The translations under genes were made by a program, and so were the position numbers. Under the pieces are notes generated by a model, which was not told the DNA's origin, made no database searches, and worked only from the letters and a program-made list of their open reading frames with translations. DNA of 5,652 nucleotides from Bryobacterales bacterium (GTDB lineage: Bacteria > Acidobacteriota > Terriglobia > Bryobacterales > Bryobacteraceae), in the NCBI GenBank assembly GCA_025353235.1, contig JANXQZ010000392.1, positions 1 to 5,652 on the forward strand. Direction: 5' to 3'. Below, in pieces: positions 5,574 through 5,652 of the stretch (its first letter is position 1; every line of letters starts with the position of its first letter).

Positions 5574-5652
5574 ATGCACGATCTGATGTTCACCCCTGCA
5601 AATGGAACCGGCGCGGAAACGTTGAAAGGAAATTCGGCCGGCGCTATTCGGG
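5574..5652 (+). CDS. Possible start of a divergent gene, truncated by the window edge
   Basis: From ATG 5574 (or the in-frame ATG 5586) the + strand stays open for 26 codons to the window end, beginning MHDLMFTPANGTGAE. No clear Shine-Dalgarno sequence precedes either ATG; only a weak AAAGA abuts the first. Two - strand frames are also open from the window edge, to a TAA near 5568-5570 and a TAG near 5542-5544. The stretch could therefore instead be the tail of a gene upstream of ftsY on the same strand. I recognise no family in any reading. Confidence 0.25.
   Translation, partial: MHDLMFTPANGTGAETLKGNSAGAIR

Overview
The window looks like a chromosomal segment of a free-living Gram-negative bacterium, most likely an acidobacterium (Acidobacteriota, Terriglobia/Koribacter-like). 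That placement is an inference. It rests on the outer-membrane receptor, a SelA-like PLP enzyme with a twin-arginine leader of a type I recall from acidobacterial genomes, the ftsY-ribD-ribE order, moderately high GC, and a GTGGGGCAGG-type palindromic intergenic repeat that I also associate with this phylum. No database search was possible.

Layout: two genes on the + strand converge on three genes on the - strand. On the + strand, positions 2-1309 hold the C-terminal part of a TonB-dependent outer-membrane receptor whose beginning lies outside the window. Seven bases later begins a SelA-like, fold-type I PLP enzyme (1317-2570), which has a twin-arginine-type leader and a second plausible start at 1389. 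Read right to left on the - strand are ftsY (5433-4486, SRP receptor GTPase), ribD (4476-3379, bifunctional deaminase/reductase) and ribE (3138-2557, riboflavin synthase). ftsY and ribD are 9 bases apart and probably co-transcribed. ribE follows after a 240-base spacer. The ribE and SelA-like genes overlap tail to tail by 14 bases.

The ribD-ribE spacer holds the most striking non-coding structure: a 123-base inverted repeat (3203-3325). Each arm folds into two small perfect hairpins. Where the arms differ from each other, the changes inside stems come in pairs that keep each hairpin intact. It looks like a REP/MITE-type palindromic element, and any ftsY-ribD-ribE transcript would carry it. 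An orphan Shine-Dalgarno sequence lies between it and ribE.

To the right of ftsY (5434-5652) are a possible ftsY promoter, a cluster of GTTA/TAAC repeats and possibly the first codons of a divergent + strand gene running off the window. RibD and RibE catalyse early and final steps of riboflavin synthesis, and FtsY serves membrane-protein targeting. The coding content is mostly ordinary housekeeping. I did not find a clear new multi-gene system; the repeat element and the possibly exported PLP enzyme are the points worth following up.
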